A stretch of 64,000 nt of DNA from Robinsoniella peoriensis (GTDB lineage Bacteria; Bacillota; Clostridia; Lachnospirales; Lachnospiraceae), in contig NZ_JTGN01000008.1 in the NCBI RefSeq assembly GCF_000797495.1, positions 62,001 through 126,000 on the forward strand, given 5' to 3'. Positions 42,336 through 50,625 of this stretch are shown here, piece after piece. The notes under the pieces were generated by a model. It was not told the origin of the DNA, did not search any database, and saw only the letters and a program-made list of their open reading frames with translations. The position numbers and the translations under genes are program-made. Positions within the stretch are counted from its first letter, which is position 1. Each line of letters opens with the position of its first letter.

Positions 42336-43781
42336 TTAACAAATCTCTTCTACAATGTCCCGCAATGTATTTACTTCCCCTACATTTCCGGGGAAGATAA
42401 TATATGGCGTATTTGGAAATTTACTTTCATCGCCGGTCAGCCATACAGGGATTCCTTTTTTGATCTGGCCCATTACCAGTGCTTTTTTAACCTGAAGTCC
42501 TTTTGTGCCCACATCGCTGGATGTAATACCGCCTTTGGCAATGATAAAACGAGGCTTTACGGTGAGAAGACGGATGATACTGGTCAGGGCATCAGAGATG
42601 TGAACGGATGCCATAAGAATTTCATCTTTGTCTGCGGTATCAGGTACCAGAAGCCTGCGGCTGGTGTAGATGATTACTGTTTTGTTGGATCGGATCAGTG
42701 ATTCTGCCTGATCCAGGATACGCTGTACTTCTGCCTTTAATCCGCCATCCTGAAAATAAGAATTTACATTAAACTCCAGAAAAGTCAGGTCTTTTTCTGA
42801 TTCCAGCAGGGCGTTTAACTGGTCTGTTGTCTTTTGGACGTGAGATCCAATAATTACAATTCCGCCTTTATCTTCCTTGCCGGCTATGAGGTCTTTCTTT
42901 GAAAGCAGTGGCACATCAGTTATCTGTCCCAGTACCTTTGGCAGAGCGGCGGCACTTCTTGCTATGAAATTTTTGCCCTGCCTGAGGGCACGTATCAGGC
43001 AGATACAGAATATCTTGATGTCTATGTAATCAATAGCATTTACGATAATTTTGGCAAAGCCGGATGCAGACATCAGTTTATCTGTAATGTTGTCCAGCTC
43101 CAGTGATCTTAATTCTTCCAGTGATATGGTGATGCAGTCTTCTTTGCGGAATCTTCCTTCACTTTTTTCTTCCACGTATTCCGTCAGATCGGAAGAGGTA
43201 TAACCGAAGGTCTTATCTTTGGAAAATTCTGTATTTCCGGCTGGAATCAGGAAGCCGCCTTCTTTTACATAGTGGATATTGTTGATGGTGTATCGTCCGC
43301 CCTCTTTGAAAAAGGGACAGATAATTTCCCCGTCTGTAGGAATGTGGCAGTCTGTCTCCAGGGTGTCTTTTAAAACTTCTGTTTCCAGCGGATAGTGCCC
43401 ACGCAGGGTAGAATCGCCCCGGGAAATCAGAAAAAATTCCTGACCGTTTTCTACAGCTGTTTTACCGATACGACGGGCAATCTGTGTGTGTACCCGGATG
43501 GTTTGTTCCCTGAAAAAACTACGGGAGTTTGTTAACAGGAAAAACATATCTTCTTTGGATGTAAAAGCTTGATTTATGGCAGACTCTTCCCAGTCCGTAT
43601 AGACATATACGTCATGAACAGTCTGGATGCCGGTAGGATCATCATCCAGAACCACTATTTTTTTATGAAAATCCTGGTATTCCGACCGCAGCATAAGGTC
43701 GATATGTTCAGTATCTACAGAAGGGTATTTGTCCAGGACATCTAATGTTAAGGCCTCTGTAGTTTGCGCATTCTGTTTCAT
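42336..43781 (-). CDS. Four-carbon acid sugar kinase (OtnK / DUF1537 family)
   Basis: ATP-dependent kinase of 481 aa with the two-domain DUF1537 layout. The N-terminal substrate domain has VVLDDDPTG (D46-D48) and SRGDSTLRGHYPLE. The C-terminal nucleotide domain has IAKGGITSSDVG and PGNVGEVNTLRDIVE. Family members phosphorylate tetronic acids such as D-threonate, L-threonate or erythronate at O4. The start at 43781 is chosen since AGGAG lies 9 nt upstream; the ATG at 43790 directly abuts it. The usual partners (PdxA2-type dehydrogenase, OtnC/OtnI) are not adjacent; instead a BKACE enzyme follows. It is 32 nt from the GntR gene, so they share an operon. Confidence 0.9.
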   Translation of the reverse strand: MKQNAQTTEALTLDVLDKYPSVDTEHIDLMLRSEYQDFHKKIVVLDDDPTGIQTVHDVYVYTDWEESAINQAFTSKEDMFFLLTNSRSFFREQTIRVHTQIARRIGKTAVENGQEFFLISRGDSTLRGHYPLETEVLKDTLETDCHIPTDGEIICPFFKEGGRYTINNIHYVKEGGFLIPAGNTEFSKDKTFGYTSSDLTEYVEEKSEGRFRKEDCITISLEELRSLELDNITDKLMSASGFAKIIVNAIDYIDIKIFCICLIRALRQGKNFIARSAAALPKVLGQITDVPLLSKKDLIAGKEDKGGIVIIGSHVQKTTDQLNALLESEKDLTFLEFNVNSYFQDGGLKAEVQRILDQAESLIRSNKTVIIYTSRRLLVPDTADKDEILMASVHISDALTSIIRLLTVKPRFIIAKGGITSSDVGTKGLQVKKALVMGQIKKGIPVWLTGDESKFPNTPYIIFPGNVGEVNTLRDIVEEIC

Positions 43782-43813
43782 AGATAACATCTCCTTTGGG
43801 ATTTAGAGCGAGT

Positions 43814-44542
43814 TTAAATTACCTGTTTCCAAAATTTATAATGATCGTTAATGGTTTGTTCGATTCCGGTAAAATCTTTCCTGGAAATCATGGTTAGCAT
43901 TTCAGTATGAAGACGGATAAAATCGTCGGTATCATCTTCCGCTAAGACCATTTTCACAGCATTTTTCCGGGAAGGTATGGTAATACGGTCCACATAGGTA
44001 TACATGCTGAGCAGCAGCTGATTTTGGGAGGCATTTGTCAGAGCCATATGAAAATCTATGTCTGCATTTAAGACGGTCTCAATATCCTTATCTTTTTTGG
44101 AAACGGCATTTATCAGGTTTTCCAGGCAGCCTTCTATATGGGCAATCTGCTCCGGTGTAATGGTGTGCATAATTTGCTGCATAATACCGATATCCAGTAC
44201 TTTTCGAAGCTGGATAATTTCATCCGATGAATTCTTCTCAAGAAGAATACCATAGAGCATAGGGTCTAGCATCTTCTGGCTGTACCGGTCATTTACGAAT
44301 GTACCGTCGGGGCGTTTGATATAGACTACACCGTAGGCTTCCAGGATTTTGATTGCTTCCCGGATGGAGTTGCGCCCCACCTCGAAGGTGGCGCAGAGGC
44401 TGGTTTCCGTAGGCAGCTTATCTCCGGGCTTTAATTCTCCGTTTATAATGGCATCGGTAATTTGGTTTACGATCCGGCTGACAATTGATTTGTTTTGCAA
44501 AGATCTCGAAAGGATAGGTGTGTCAGTTTTTGATTGGGCCAT
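43814..44542 (-). CDS. FadR-subfamily GntR regulator
   Basis: Regulator of 242 aa. The GntR winged helix is at about 20-85 (IVNQITDAIINGELKPGDKLPTE; LCATFEVGRNSIREAIKIL). The C-terminal FCD ligand domain (about 100-225) has DADIDFHMALTNASQN and HTEMLTMISRKD, with the usual metal/acid-binding Asp/His residues. AAGGAGG precedes the ATG. It lies between GH127 and the acid-sugar kinase and probably senses a sugar acid of the pathway, repressing the cluster. No operator could be assigned firmly. Confidence 0.92.
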   Translation of the reverse strand: MAQSKTDTPILSRSLQNKSIVSRIVNQITDAIINGELKPGDKLPTETSLCATFEVGRNSIREAIKILEAYGVVYIKRPDGTFVNDRYSQKMLDPMLYGILLEKNSSDEIIQLRKVLDIGIMQQIMHTITPEQIAHIEGCLENLINAVSKKDKDIETVLNADIDFHMALTNASQNQLLLSMYTYVDRITIPSRKNAVKMVLAEDDTDDFIRLHTEMLTMISRKDFTGIEQTINDHYKFWKQVI

Positions 44543-44595
44543 AAAGGCACCTCCTTTTCTGGGGTAGTGGAAGCAGCGTATCTTTTAGGATACGC

Positions 44596-46572
44596 CTATT
44601 TATAAGCCACAGGCATCCAGATCTTCATTTCACCAAAACCCCTGTTGTCCCATGCAAAGTATGGGATCAGGCGGATATGGGTCGTGGACATTCCGTGATA
44701 TCGCAGGGTCTGGTAGAGGGAATCACGGTTGTATTCTTCTCTGTTAATGCGGTATACATCACCTTCCAGTGCGGCAAGGTCCCTGCCGCCTATAGTATAG
44801 GCAACCGGAGTGAATTCGGCGTCCAGTTTCCATAAAAGGTCATCTAAAGTTTCTACATCTGCATCCGGGCTTTCTATACAGTATACCAGAGGTCCGCGCT
44901 CAAGTGCAGCCTGATTATTCGTTTCTTCCACCAGAGCATGCGCAGTAGATAAACGGGCAGGCATATCAAATGAAACTGTTACATCGGATACAGTGTCCGG
45001 GTTGATACAAATCTTCTTATAGGTCTGGCTGTCATTTTGGGTAAGACAGATGGTCGTCTCTCCCCCAATGGTAATAGTTCCGTTTTCTACCCAGCCCGGA
45101 ATGCGGACATTTAGATAGATTGGTGTCTTATGATCCGGGGACGCATATTTCAGGTCTTCAATGTGAAAGGATATATTTCCGTCATAAGGATAGTTCGTAT
45201 CCTGGATTAGTGTAAAGGATGCGCCGCAGGGAAGCTCAATCTGGGAGCGGCTTGCACCGTACATACCCATCCAGAGGGTGTCATCCGATACGGTATAGGC
45301 ATATTCACTGGACTGGGCAATGGTTCTGGCAAGGTTTGGAGGGCAGCAGTAGCTTAATATATACTCGCTTCTTTCCAGTGGCCAGATCAATTCGTAATCC
45401 AGTTTCTTTGCTCTGCGCAGCATGTTTTCATAGAAATATTTCTTGCCATCCATGCTGACAGCAGCGAGGTTTACATTCAGCATAGTACGTTCGATAATAT
45501 CAAAATACTCAGCCTTCGGATCAGCCTGGAACATACGGTAAGCCCAGAATACACTTCCGATAGAAGCGCAGGTCTCGTTATAAGCGGTGATATTGGGAAG
45601 CTGGTATTCATATCCGTAAGCCTGGTGGATCTTCTGGTCAATGAAGAAGTTGCCATAGGGTGAGGTTCCGTTATAAAGGGCTCCGCAGCCTCCGGTTATG
45701 TAGAGCTTCTTATCAACCAGGTTGCGCCAAACTTTATCCAGCATTTCCTTATATTCTGACTCGCCTGTTTCAGCATACAGATCCGCAACACCTGCATACA
45801 GATAGTTGGAACGCACTGCATGTCCTAAAATCTTATCGTGTTGTTTTAGGGGGATACGGTCCTGGTTATCATCGGTACCATCTTTTACAGAGTCACGTAA
45901 CTCAATAGCAAGCTTTGCAAGCTCCAGATATTTTTTGTCACCTGTTGTCCGGTACATTTCAATGAGACCCATGTAGTGGGATGGGCATACGGCGGTCTGT
46001 ACTTCCCCGTTTTTAGCGTTATCCTGATACATCTGGTCAAGGTAAACGGCAGCTTTTTTAGCAATCTCCAGAAAGTTCTCTTTCCCGGTGATCCGTTTGT
46101 AAAGGCAGGCCGCAGTAAATAAATGGCCAAAGTTGTAAACCTCAAAATCATTGATATCACCTAAACGTGCAATACCGTTATTCTGGCGTTCGCCCAGAAT
46201 CTGCTTGGTGGAAATATATCCATCTTCCAACTGGGCACGTCCGATGAGGTCTATATAATCATCCAGCTGATCTAAAAGTTCATGATTTCCGTTTTTAGCG
46301 GCGCTGTACATTGCGGACTCCATCCATTTGTAAAAGTCCCCGTCGCCAAAATTGGTTCCGTCAAAGGTACCTTCTGCCTCTCCGGCACAAATCCGGAAGT
46401 TTTCCACAACATGGCTGATATCCTTAGCTTCAAACATACTTTGTAAATGAGGAACTGTATCACCGGCGCATGCGGTAAATGCATCTGCCCAGAATCCCCT
46501 GGTCCAGTTAACGGCATTCCAGGGGAGAGGGGATACTTTTGAAAAAGGGGATTTTGTAGTATTAGTTAGCAT
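44596..46572 (-). CDS. GH127 beta-L-arabinofuranosidase (DUF1680)
   Basis: Glycosidase of 658 aa with an (alpha/alpha)6 barrel. NETCAS gives the zinc ligands E333 and C335; CCPPN gives C409 and C410, of which C409 corresponds to the catalytic nucleophile in HypBA1 of Bifidobacterium longum (E338, C340, C417 and C418 there). Other family blocks are WTRGFWADAF, HNRI-like HAVRSNYLYAG and YITGGCGA. No signal peptide, so it acts on imported oligosaccharides. The family also includes aceric-acid-releasing enzymes of pectin RG-II breakdown, which would fit a cluster handling branched or acidic sugars (inference). Confidence 0.92.
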   Translation of the reverse strand: MLTNTTKSPFSKVSPLPWNAVNWTRGFWADAFTACAGDTVPHLQSMFEAKDISHVVENFRICAGEAEGTFDGTNFGDGDFYKWMESAMYSAAKNGNHELLDQLDDYIDLIGRAQLEDGYISTKQILGERQNNGIARLGDINDFEVYNFGHLFTAACLYKRITGKENFLEIAKKAAVYLDQMYQDNAKNGEVQTAVCPSHYMGLIEMYRTTGDKKYLELAKLAIELRDSVKDGTDDNQDRIPLKQHDKILGHAVRSNYLYAGVADLYAETGESEYKEMLDKVWRNLVDKKLYITGGCGALYNGTSPYGNFFIDQKIHQAYGYEYQLPNITAYNETCASIGSVFWAYRMFQADPKAEYFDIIERTMLNVNLAAVSMDGKKYFYENMLRRAKKLDYELIWPLERSEYILSYCCPPNLARTIAQSSEYAYTVSDDTLWMGMYGASRSQIELPCGASFTLIQDTNYPYDGNISFHIEDLKYASPDHKTPIYLNVRIPGWVENGTITIGGETTICLTQNDSQTYKKICINPDTVSDVTVSFDMPARLSTAHALVEETNNQAALERGPLVYCIESPDADVETLDDLLWKLDAEFTPVAYTIGGRDLAALEGDVYRINREEYNRDSLYQTLRYHGMSTTHIRLIPYFAWDNRGFGEMKIWMPVAYK

Positions 46573-46666
46573 GATAAAACCTCGCTTTCCATATTTGATT
46601 AATTATTAATAGTATCTGGTAGTCCATAAACTGGGAACTTCCATAATATGTATTTCTGCGGGAAGG

Positions 46667-46703
46667 GAACCGGACGGCAGGCCTGCGGCGGGGAGTCTGG
46701 TTC
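46667..46703 (-). other. GC-rich hairpin between racemase and GH127 genes
   Basis: GAACC (46667-46671) pairs with GGTTC (46699-46703), with a perfect GCAGGCCTGC palindrome inside. It lies 6 bp after the racemase stop, in the 136-bp gap. No T-run follows in the gene direction, so it may be an RNA-stabilising or weak terminating structure. Confidence 0.4.
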
Positions 46704-46708
46704 AGAAA

Positions 46709-47380
46709 TTAAATCAGACCTTTCATACGCAATGCTTCTTTTAAAGCTGCCGCCCCGTAACGTGGGCTGGAAACTACCGGCTTACCATAAGTTTCTGCGA
46801 TTAACTCTTCGCAGTAAGCCATGGAGCCCTGACATAAAAGAATTACATCTACATCCTGACAGATTTCCCCGGCTTTTTTCAGAAGAAGTTCCCTGAACTG
46901 TTCCTGATTCAGTCCGAATGCACCATCAATTAAGCCGTCTGTCAGTGTTACTGGTTTTCCGATTTCCCTGGCAACACGCAGGATGGTATTTTTAGTTGGT
47001 TCTAAAGTGGTGGGAAGTGTAGCCAGTACTCCGATACGGGAACCCTGCCTTGCAGCATCCCGGCACATTTCTTCATCTACCCTTACGATAGGCACACCGA
47101 GGTATCTGCCCATGTCCTGTACACAGTCAGCCGCTTCTCCCACAGAAGAGCAGATATTCAAAACGGCATCTGCGCCATCCTGAACTGCTTTCAAGAACAT
47201 GGTAATCAGTCTGGCAGCAGCATTTGCAGTCACATATCCATGATCTCTTGTTTCAGAAAGGATGGTAGGGTCTTCGTAACTCATCAGTGTTACTTCCTCT
47301 GGGAGCTGGCACTTTACTTCACGTTCTACTAATTCAATTAATTCTGGTGTGGTGCTTGTATACACTAATCCTATTTTCAT
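46709..47380 (-). CDS. Aspartate/glutamate racemase superfamily protein
   Basis: Protein of 223 aa with the two-domain Asp/Glu racemase fold. The two catalytic-type Cys are C77 (VLNICSSVGEAAD) and C183 (VILLCQGSMAY). The N-terminus MKIGLVYTSTTPELIELVERE is typical of the hydantoin/Asp-Glu racemase and arylmalonate-decarboxylase-like group rather than MurI. It is the first gene of the minus-strand cluster and follows a structured leader shared with the BKACE gene. In this context an isomerase or decarboxylase acting on a carboxylated sugar breakdown product is possible (inference). Confidence 0.82.
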   Translation of the reverse strand: MKIGLVYTSTTPELIELVEREVKCQLPEEVTLMSYEDPTILSETRDHGYVTANAAARLITMFLKAVQDGADAVLNICSSVGEAADCVQDMGRYLGVPIVRVDEEMCRDAARQGSRIGVLATLPTTLEPTKNTILRVAREIGKPVTLTDGLIDGAFGLNQEQFRELLLKKAGEICQDVDVILLCQGSMAYCEELIAETYGKPVVSSPRYGAAALKEALRMKGLI

Positions 47381-47396
47381 GATTTTACCTATAATA

Positions 47397-47488
47397 TATT
47401 GCAGGGTTGCTGCAATACTGCCACTTATTAAACGGGTTGAAAGAATCTCTGTGTGGCTTCCTTTCTATTTCATAATTTTCTTTCAGCC
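47397..47488 (-). promoter_or_regulatory. Structured 5' leader, copy 2 (pseudoknot-capable)
   Basis: Homologous to 42013-42103. Pairs (plus coordinates): 47435-47445 with 47478-47488 (11 positions, one mismatch that reads C-A in the transcript); 47420-47424 with 47453-47457 (GCCAC / GTGGC); 47397-47404 with 47410-47417 (TATTGCAG / CTGCAATA, perfect). The first two interleave. It ends 16 nt before the racemase start. The 401-bp divergent gap 47381-47781 also holds the kinase promoter and a small palindrome. Confidence 0.65.
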
Positions 47489-47530
47489 ATTTTCCTGTTA
47501 CGCAGTTTTGGATTTATAACTTCTTATCCA

Positions 47531-47541
47531 ACGTTCAACGT
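47531..47541. promoter_or_regulatory. Palindrome in the divergent region, possible operator
   Basis: ACGTTCAACGT is a perfect 5-1-5 inverted repeat about 43 bp upstream of the structured leader. It could be an operator for the GntR regulator or for a YesN-type regulator. Only one exact copy was noticed; a related GTGAACGTTTT lies upstream of copy 1 near 42133. Confidence 0.3.
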
Positions 47542-47668
47542 AGGATGTTAAAATATAACCCTATATTCTCACATAATACAAGATTTGTAAAGATAGGAAT
47601 TGTGCATAAAATAAAAAGGTTATTTTGTAAGTATTGTACAAGATCTTTTGTGAAAGAAGAAATTGGCA

Positions 47669-47697
47669 TTGTAAGACTGTAAAGATTAGTGTATTTT
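47669..47697 (+). promoter_or_regulatory. Possible promoter of the second YesM/YesN pair
   Basis: TTGTAA (47669-47674), 17-bp spacer, TATTTT (47692-47697), 85 bp before the kinase start codon. Confidence 0.4.
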
Positions 47698-47781
47698 AAA
47701 GTAGAGTGCAGATGAAAAATGCAGTGATTTTTCCGCTTTTTGAGATTTTCAGGAAAAGTGGAATTGAAATGGAGAAAACGA

Positions 47782-49539
47782 ATGAAAAAGATTGCAAGAT
47801 GGTTTGGAAGGTGTAAGATCAAGGATCAGATCAGAACAGCGATTATTGCCCTGGCTGTTTTTTCGACGGTATTGCTGGGAGTTCTCAGTTACTTTCTTTC
47901 CAAACATATTATTGAGCGGAATTACCAGGAGGACTTTTCCTATAACCTGGAGATCTCGGATGAGATTACCGATATTCAGTTAAATAATATAATAGAGCTA
48001 ACCAGAAATCTTCTGGTGAATCCCAGTTTTATGTCTGTTTTTAAGGAATCCGGTACAAATAAAAACAAGGATTTTTCCAGTACCCAGAGGCATACGCTGG
48101 AATCCTATCTGGGCAGAATTGCGACCCAGGAAACCCTGATTGGTGAGATTATTGTATTGGATAACACAGGAAAACTCTATACATATTCCGCTAATTCCGG
48201 TGAGAGTGTTTCCTATCATATCCAAAATGTGCTGGAAACCAGTTGGGTGAAGGAGATGAACGAAGCTAACGGGAAAGAAGTATTTTACGGGCAGAATATT
48301 CTGAATCCGGATAAGAACCGGGGAATGGTATCCATGGGGAAATTACTGGTAGATCCGGGGAACTATGAGGGAATCGGATATATGGTGGTAAATATTCGGC
48401 AGAAGATATTTGAAAAGGCCTTTGGATCTACTCACCGGGCCAACCAAAGCGTATCTTTTATGGTGGTAGATGATAAAAAACATAACTCCATTATGTATTT
48501 CAGAGGAAACGAAGAAGATCAGGAACAGATTGAACAGGAGTATTTCCGGGGCTCCGGATTTGGGAATCAATTTGTATTTGCCAGCGTGGAAAATGACCCC
48601 ACCGGCTGGAAAATGGTGAGTATTATACGAAAAAGTGAACTTACCAGGGACAGTAATGTAATCGGGGCTATCATAATGGGAATCATTCTGATGCTGGTAA
48701 TTTTAGGATTTTATATTTCCCGGTTTATATCCGGTAAAATCTATGAACCTCTCCGAAAACTGGAGAATACCATAGAGGAAGTGGGTGAGGGTAACAGAAA
48801 TATCACCGAAGAATTTGATTCCAGTGAAGTTGGGCAGATTGGCAATAAATTCAAGCAGATGGTCAACAATAACCTGGAACTTCGTGAACGTCTGCTTTCC
48901 AGTGAGTTAAAGGAAAGAGAATCGGAACTACTGCTTTTGCAGTCTCAGATTAATCCTCACTTTTTATATAATACTATGGATTCCCTTTATTGTATGGCGG
49001 TAATCCACGAGGCGGATGATATGGCACAAATGGTAGATGCGCTGGCCCGTACTTTTAGGCTGAGCCTGAACAAGGGGAATAAACTGATCAAAGTCGCAGA
49101 TGAAGTGGCCCATATTAAGTCTTATATGGAAGTACAGAACTTCCGTTATAATAATCGCTTTGAACTGGGGCTTGATATCCCGGGAGAGTTGGACGATGTC
49201 TATATTTTGAAATTTATCCTCCAGCCGTTTGTGGAAAACGCGATGTATCATGGGCTGGAACCACAGTTAGGAAAAGGGAGCATTCAGGTAGGTGCTGTCA
49301 GGGAAGAAGAAAAAATTATTTTTACCATTGTGGATGACGGCGTGGGAATTGCTGATTTGTCTGTATTGGAAAAAGGATATGGAGTACGAAATGTAAGAGA
49401 GCGAATTGCGCTGTATTACGGAGAAGGATATGGAGTCAGATTTGACAGTGAGCCGGGAGTGGGGACAAAGGTTACGGTCACGGTAGGCTTGTCTTATCAG
49501 GAAGGAGTAATTGCAAATGAAAAGAGTAGTGATCGTTGA
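47782..49539 (+). CDS. YesM-type sensor histidine kinase
   Basis: Membrane histidine kinase of 585 aa. Transmembrane segment 1 (about 20-42), extracellular dCache-like domain (about 43-290), transmembrane segment 2 (about 292-315, GAIIMGIILMLVILGFYIS), HAMP (about 316-370), His_kinase domain QINPHFLYNTMDSLY (H393) and HATPase with LQPFVENAMYHGL and VDDGVGIADL. ATG at 47782 has GGAGA 6 nt upstream. It overlaps the response regulator gene by 23 nt. Divergent from the GH127/racemase cluster, it probably senses an extracellular sugar and controls that cluster (inference). Confidence 0.92.
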   Translation: MKKIARWFGRCKIKDQIRTAIIALAVFSTVLLGVLSYFLSKHIIERNYQEDFSYNLEISDEITDIQLNNIIELTRNLLVNPSFMSVFKESGTNKNKDFSSTQRHTLESYLGRIATQETLIGEIIVLDNTGKLYTYSANSGESVSYHIQNVLETSWVKEMNEANGKEVFYGQNILNPDKNRGMVSMGKLLVDPGNYEGIGYMVVNIRQKIFEKAFGSTHRANQSVSFMVVDDKKHNSIMYFRGNEEDQEQIEQEYFRGSGFGNQFVFASVENDPTGWKMVSIIRKSELTRDSNVIGAIIMGIILMLVILGFYISRFISGKIYEPLRKLENTIEEVGEGNRNITEEFDSSEVGQIGNKFKQMVNNNLELRERLLSSELKERESELLLLQSQINPHFLYNTMDSLYCMAVIHEADDMAQMVDALARTFRLSLNKGNKLIKVADEVAHIKSYMEVQNFRYNNRFELGLDIPGELDDVYILKFILQPFVENAMYHGLEPQLGKGSIQVGAVREEEKIIFTIVDDGVGIADLSVLEKGYGVRNVRERIALYYGEGYGVRFDSEPGVGTKVTVTVGLSYQEGVIANEKSSDR

Positions 49540-50587
49540 TGATGAATATATTGTAGTAAATGGAATAAAAGCCATGATCGCCAGAGAAAAAATGGATTTC
49601 GAGGTAGTTGGATTTGCCTATGACGGGATTGAGGGGCTGCGTGTGATCCTGGAAGAAAAGCCGGATCTGGTTATTACGGATATCCGTATGCCCGGTATGG
49701 ACGGACTTTCTTTAATTGAAGAAGCAAGAGAATACACGCCGGATACAGTTTTTGTAGTGATCAGCGGATATCAGGAATTTGAGTACGCCAGAAAGGCCCT
49801 CCTGCTTGGTGTCAGGGGTTATATCGATAAGCCCATAACAATGGACAAGATACGTGACACCATGCAGATGACCGAAAGCCTGCTGGCTTACAGGGCGGAT
49901 CAATCCCGTAAAGAGGAAACCCAGACCAGGAAGAAAGAATTTCAGGATATCAGTCAGGAATTAATGCATTCCATAGAAGAAGCTGATATTAGATCATATG
50001 AAGAAATACTTTCCGCTACGTTAGAAGCGCTTCAAAATTATACGGACACACTGGAAGAATATAAGAAAGAAAGCTACAAAATGGTCTGTCTTGCTCTGGG
50101 CATTTATTTTGAAAAGCGCAGAGAAAGAAAGGAAGAACAACATTTTCCATCCTATCAAAATGTGGAAAATATGGAATCTTATGAAGAGGTCAATACATTT
50201 GTAGAAGAAATATTCCGATCCATGCTTCAAAGAATGGAGGTTACAAAGATCGGAGGGATGCACCGTACTGTAGAAAAGCTGCTGACCTATATTAATGAGA
50301 ATTACCATCGGGATATCGGACTTGCGGAACTGGCGGATATGGTAGCTATGAATCCGGCATATCTTAGCATTCTGTTCAAAGATGAAGTTGGTATGAGTTA
50401 CATTAAATATCTGACTAAGACCCGGATGGAACATGCAAAAGAACTTCTGAACCAGGGCTATAAGGTCATAGAGGTCAGCGAGAAGGTAGGGTACAGCAAT
50501 TATCGTTATTTTTGCGATATTTTTAAAAAAAATGTGGGGCAGACGCCGAATGAGTATAAGGGTACGGTGCGGAGGAAAAGTGAGTAA
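49517..50587 (+). CDS. YesN-type response regulator (REC + AraC HTH)
   Basis: Regulator of 356 aa: receiver (about 1-115; VVIVDDEYIVV, LVITDIRMPGMDG phosphoacceptor Asp, Lys in GYIDKPITMDK), a linker (about 120-250) and an AraC-type double helix-turn-helix (about 255-352; IGLAELADMVAMNPAYLSILFK, VIEVSEKVGYSNYRYFCDIFKK). ATG at 49517 has AAGGAG 9 nt upstream; TTG at 49511 is too close. It is co-transcribed with the kinase. It ends 24 bp before the converging fucosidase gene, with a shared hairpin between. Confidence 0.92.
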   Translation: MKRVVIVDDEYIVVNGIKAMIAREKMDFEVVGFAYDGIEGLRVILEEKPDLVITDIRMPGMDGLSLIEEAREYTPDTVFVVISGYQEFEYARKALLLGVRGYIDKPITMDKIRDTMQMTESLLAYRADQSRKEETQTRKKEFQDISQELMHSIEEADIRSYEEILSATLEALQNYTDTLEEYKKESYKMVCLALGIYFEKRRERKEEQHFPSYQNVENMESYEEVNTFVEEIFRSMLQRMEVTKIGGMHRTVEKLLTYINENYHRDIGLAELADMVAMNPAYLSILFKDEVGMSYIKYLTKTRMEHAKELLNQGYKVIEVSEKVGYSNYRYFCDIFKKNVGQTPNEYKGTVRRKSE

Positions 50588-50625
50588 TGAGGGGGATGAG
50601 GTAGCGTCCCCTTACTCAGCTAAAC
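50582..50625. terminator. Hairpin between convergent genes, with a partial repeat end
   Basis: GAGTAATGAGGGGGA (50583-50597) pairs imperfectly with TCCCCTTACTC (50607-50617), spanning the stop codons of both converging genes. Read on the minus strand, 50625-50602 gives GGTTTAGCTGAG, TAAGGGGACGCTA, close to the left terminus of the element at 40786. The fucosidase's last residues and its TAA stop lie inside this sequence. Confidence 0.5.

Noticed and set aside
47535..47822. Minus-strand open frame of 95 codons across the start of the YesM-type kinase gene
   Set aside because: AT-rich, without ribosome site, and overlapping both a predicted promoter and the start of a well-supported gene.
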